A stretch of DNA of 41,508 bases, from the IMG/VR virus record IMGVR_UViG_3300027754_000192, positions 1 to 41,508 of that record, one strand, 5' to 3'. The position numbers were made by a program, and so were the translations under genes. This document shows, one piece after another, positions 39,562 to 41,508 of the stretch (its first letter is position 1; each line of letters opens with the position of its first letter). Under the pieces are notes generated by a model that was given only the letters and a program-made list of their open reading frames with translations, was not told where the DNA came from and ran no database searches. The DNA comes from a virus.

Positions 39562-39864
39562 ATGCCCCAGAATTCAATGCTGACCGTCACCTACACCCCC
39601 GCGACCGACACCTACCCGTCCCGCCTTCGGGTCGTCCACGACAGCGCGCACGGGAAGGCACGGTGGTGGGTTCCCATTGACTACCGCGTGTTTAACATTG
39701 AAGAGCAGTGCCGCTCGATCGCGCAGACGCTCGCCGTCAAACGCGACGACACGGTGCTGGGTGGCTACGAGGTGCTGTCGAACCGCCGCCCAAACGGCGC
39801 GGCTGCCAAGCCGCGCGCCTTGTGGATCTTCCTGCTGGGAAGGGGGATGCCGATGACCCGCTGA
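39562..39864 (+). CDS. Unrecognised protein, 100 aa
   Basis: The product shows beta-strand character at the start (LTVTYTPATDTYPSRLRVVH), ARWWVPIDYRVFNIEEQCRS in the middle, and an aromatic/basic end (PRALWIFLLGRGMPMTR). No family recognised. The ATG at 39562 follows CTGAAAGGAACACCC. Confidence 0.6.
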   Translation: MPQNSMLTVTYTPATDTYPSRLRVVHDSAHGKARWWVPIDYRVFNIEEQCRSIAQTLAVKRDDTVLGGYEVLSNRRPNGAAAKPRALWIFLLGRGMPMTR

Positions 39865-39879
39865 CCGAACCCGATCCAA

Positions 39880-39903
39880 CCGACCCCCCTCGCGGGGGGT
39901 CGG
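39880..39903 (+). promoter_or_regulatory. Leader hairpin, TCGC loop
   Basis: CCGACCCCCC pairs with GGGGGGTCGG over ten pairs around TCGC. This copy is nearly identical to the one at the contig ends (16-40 and 41378-41403), including the CTGATCTCGTCCGTTCA flank, and is followed by CTCGAAAGGAACACC. Confidence 0.75.
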
Positions 39904-39944
39904 CTGATCTCGTCCGTTCAACCACCGTTCTCGAAAGGAACACC

Positions 39945-40811
39945 ATGACCAAGCCCGTTCAGAAGTTTATCGTTGCCCTCGACCCGTCCAATTCAATCTA
40001 CTTTGAGGGGACCGACATCTATCGCAACCGCCCACTTGCGACGACTCGCAAGGAGAACGCTGTCGTGTTCGACACCTTCGATGCGGCGCGGGATGTCTCC
40101 TCGACCATCGTCGGATGGGGTGGCAGCCCCCGCGTGGAGCAGATCACGGTGCATGTGGAGGTTGCCGACCTGTCGACCCCAGAGGGTCGCATCGAAGTCC
40201 GCAACGCCTGCACGGAACTGTGGGTCGAGGTCAACGATGGACCACACACAACCAACTGCGGGTGGGAATCAGTGCGCGCCAATGTGGACCGCATCGGGAT
40301 GCACCTGACACAGGCGATGAACCTGTTGGGATTGCGGTGCGCGATTGAGAATCGCGGGACTGACGACGACGACACCTCGCCGTCCTCCCATGTGTCGGTC
40401 GACCTGTCGGACATCAATGGCAACACGCTGTCGCTCCACTGGGAGCCGATGGTGGACGGGTTCGACTACCCGATGTCGGGTGAGGACGGGTGCGACCTCG
40501 ATGAGCAGAATGCGCAGTGCGAGCGCGAACCAGAACCAGACGAAACGGAAATGCTGCGCCGCCAGATCGTCGACTCGCACCACAATGCGATTGCCCGAAT
40601 CCACGCGATGTATCTCAAGTCGATCGCCGCCGCCGACGATGTGCTGCGTTGCTCTCTCGCCCTGCTGGACCCCGAACCGACCGCCATGTGTGACGGGTGC
40701 GAGAAGCGTCATCCCGAATGCGACATCGAGGTTCACACGATGGGCGATGAATCGATGGCGCTCTGCGAGCACTGCAAGCAGCGCGATCATGCGCACCGCA
40801 CCGACTCCTGA
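39945..40811 (+). CDS. Unrecognised protein with C-terminal zinc-ribbon-like Cys motifs, 288 aa
   Basis: The largest gene of the array. The N-terminal two thirds look alpha/beta and acidic (FDTFDAARDVSSTIVGWGGS, VEQITVHVEVADLSTPEGR). A Glu/Asp-rich linker (DEQNAQCEREPEPDETEM) leads to a helical segment. The end has CDGCEKRHPEC and LCEHCKQRDHAH, paired cysteines suited to a zinc ribbon or knuckle. This suggests nucleic-acid or protein binding. The full protein is unknown to me. The ATG follows CTCGAAAGGAACACC. Confidence 0.65.
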   Translation: MTKPVQKFIVALDPSNSIYFEGTDIYRNRPLATTRKENAVVFDTFDAARDVSSTIVGWGGSPRVEQITVHVEVADLSTPEGRIEVRNACTELWVEVNDGPHTTNCGWESVRANVDRIGMHLTQAMNLLGLRCAIENRGTDDDDTSPSSHVSVDLSDINGNTLSLHWEPMVDGFDYPMSGEDGCDLDEQNAQCEREPEPDETEMLRRQIVDSHHNAIARIHAMYLKSIAAADDVLRCSLALLDPEPTAMCDGCEKRHPECDIEVHTMGDESMALCEHCKQRDHAHRTDS

Positions 40812-40833
40812 CTTGTCCACAATTAACACACGC

Positions 40834-40869
40834 CAACGGGTTGCAACTTGCCACGGTTGCAACCCGTTG
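40834..40869. promoter_or_regulatory. 14-bp perfect inverted repeat
   Basis: CAACGGGTTGCAAC (40834-40847) and GTTGCAACCCGTTG (40856-40869) pair perfectly around an 8-base loop. Each arm also contains the palindrome GTTGCAAC. It replaces the C/G hairpin in this leader. TTGTCCACA (40813-40821), one mismatch from a DnaA box, and AATTAACAC lie just upstream. It could be a regulator site, an RNA hairpin or part of a replication origin. Confidence 0.6.
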
Positions 40870-40909
40870 TACTCTCCCTGTTCAACCAGTTCTCGAAAGG
40901 AACACGACC

Positions 40910-41362
40910 ATGCTGACCGCCGAAAAAATCGCCCTCATTCAATACGCGCTCGACAACATCGCGCTGCTCACGCAAAAGCAACTCGCGGATCGGATCCGCA
41001 CCCCCCGCCCATTCGATGACTTCTGGGTGCTGGGGATGGACTGCCGATACCTCGCGCGTCAGGTCCGCCAGACGGTTACGCATCGGGGTTTCGTGGAGAA
41101 GGTCCGTCCCGCAGCATTCTACGCGGAGTGTCGCATCCTGAGCCTCGATTGCTTTGCGACAGGACCGACCCGCGCCACTGCACTGCGGAGGCTGTTCGTC
41201 GCGCTGCGCAACGCCGCCGCGCTGAACGCTCCCACACTGGTGGTCCCCCTCTCACTGTGCGAACCGCGCAAGGCGGCGCGCGCTGCAAAGGCTGATCGGT
41301 TCGCTGATGCGCTGGACCGCGCAGCAACTGCGCGCGATGCGGAGCGCGATGCAACGACCTGA
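40910..41362 (+). CDS. Unrecognised helical protein, 150 aa
   Basis: The product is helical and Arg/Ala-rich. The N-terminal part contains LTAEKIALIQYALDNIALLT and the end is strongly basic/alanine-rich (RKAARAAKADRFADALDRAA). Family unknown. The ATG at 40910 is preceded by CTCGAAAGGAACACGACC. It is followed by the junction leader module and the gene that continues at 110. Confidence 0.6.
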   Translation: MLTAEKIALIQYALDNIALLTQKQLADRIRTPRPFDDFWVLGMDCRYLARQVRQTVTHRGFVEKVRPAAFYAECRILSLDCFATGPTRATALRRLFVALRNAAALNAPTLVVPLSLCEPRKAARAAKADRFADALDRAATARDAERDATT

Positions 41363-41508
41363 CCGACCGTGATCCAACCGACCCCCCCCTCGCGGGGGGT
41401 CGGCTGATCTCGTCCGTTCACTTGTCAAGCAATCGCTGACAACTCTCACCCGATCTCGAAAGGATCACCGCCATGAAAGTCACTATTCTCGTACCGAACC
41501 ACGCGCGG
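41363..41508. repeat. Right copy of the terminal direct repeat
   Basis: Repeats 1-145 with eight instead of seven Cs in the leader hairpin (stem 41378-41403). It contains the TTGTCA-N9-TGACAA element and the start of the gene at 110. See the left copy for interpretation. Confidence 0.9.
41473..41508 (+). CDS. Partial copy of the gene at 110 (first 12 codons)
   Basis: The reading begins MKVTILVPNHAR and is cut by the contig end. It duplicates the start of the 162-residue gene at 110 and should be counted once if the genome is circular. Confidence 0.8.
   Translation, partial: MKVTILVPNHAR

Noticed and set aside
38144-41472. CRISPR array
   Set aside because: The repeats are about 80 bases, contain hairpins and ribosome-binding sites, and are separated by genes rather than short spacers.

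Overview
The window is a nearly complete tailed-phage genome whose two ends repeat each other: 1-145 recurs at 41363-41508 with one C-run length difference. I infer a short-tailed (podovirus-like) phage, because there is a portal, a T7 gp11/SU10-type adaptor and a nozzle-like protein but no tape measure, tail-tube or baseplate genes. A Gram-negative host is suggested by an overlapping inner-/outer-membrane spanin pair with a lipobox. No integrase, repressor, DNA polymerase, primase, tRNA or CRISPR was recognised. Host genus and phage family cannot be named from the sequence alone.

Layout. (1) 37829-41362, plus strand, continuing across the repeated ends into 110-1790: short, mostly unrecognised genes, each preceded by a GC-rich hairpin and a near-constant start-associated sequence (GAAAGGAACACC-ATG). 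A DUF932-family gene closes this block. (2) 1857-6907, plus strand: ribbon-helix-helix protein, RecE-like exonuclease, Bet/RecT annealase, small genes, a TGT/DpdA-like transglycosylase, an HTH protein, a DUF1376 replication protein and a RusA-type resolvase, mostly joined by ATGA or GTGA overlaps. (3) 6908-7054: convergent boundary with a bidirectional terminator and a compact, GNRA-capped RNA fold in the 3' UTR of the minus-strand operon. (4) 37549-7055, minus strand: one long packaging, virion and lysis operon, in the order small terminase, large terminase, two micropeptides, accessory genes (including HNH and two jelly-roll-like proteins), portal, scaffold, capsid, decoration-like protein, adaptor fused to a lectin-like appendage, lysis cassette, tail fibre, nozzle, three ejection-type proteins, and a 3836-residue polyvalent protein. 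(5) 37550-37828: divergent control region.

How it fits together: the plus-strand genes look like early takeover, recombination, replication and possible DNA-modification functions that lean on the host polymerase. The minus-strand operon builds the particle and lyses the cell. The giant last gene sits where podoviruses place ejected internal proteins. It carries a HExxH metallopeptidase-like domain, a second degenerate one, and two ADP-ribosyltransferase-like domains. A repeated FS[M/L/V]R motif sits at the junctions of the metallopeptidase and both transferase-like domains, so I suspect a self-processing effector polyprotein delivered with the DNA. The other notable signals are the repeated hairpin-leader array, the 3' UTR RNA fold, a strong G-quadruplex motif between the terminase genes, and the apparent lack of an endolysin. 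All functional names come from reading motifs by eye; no searches were run.
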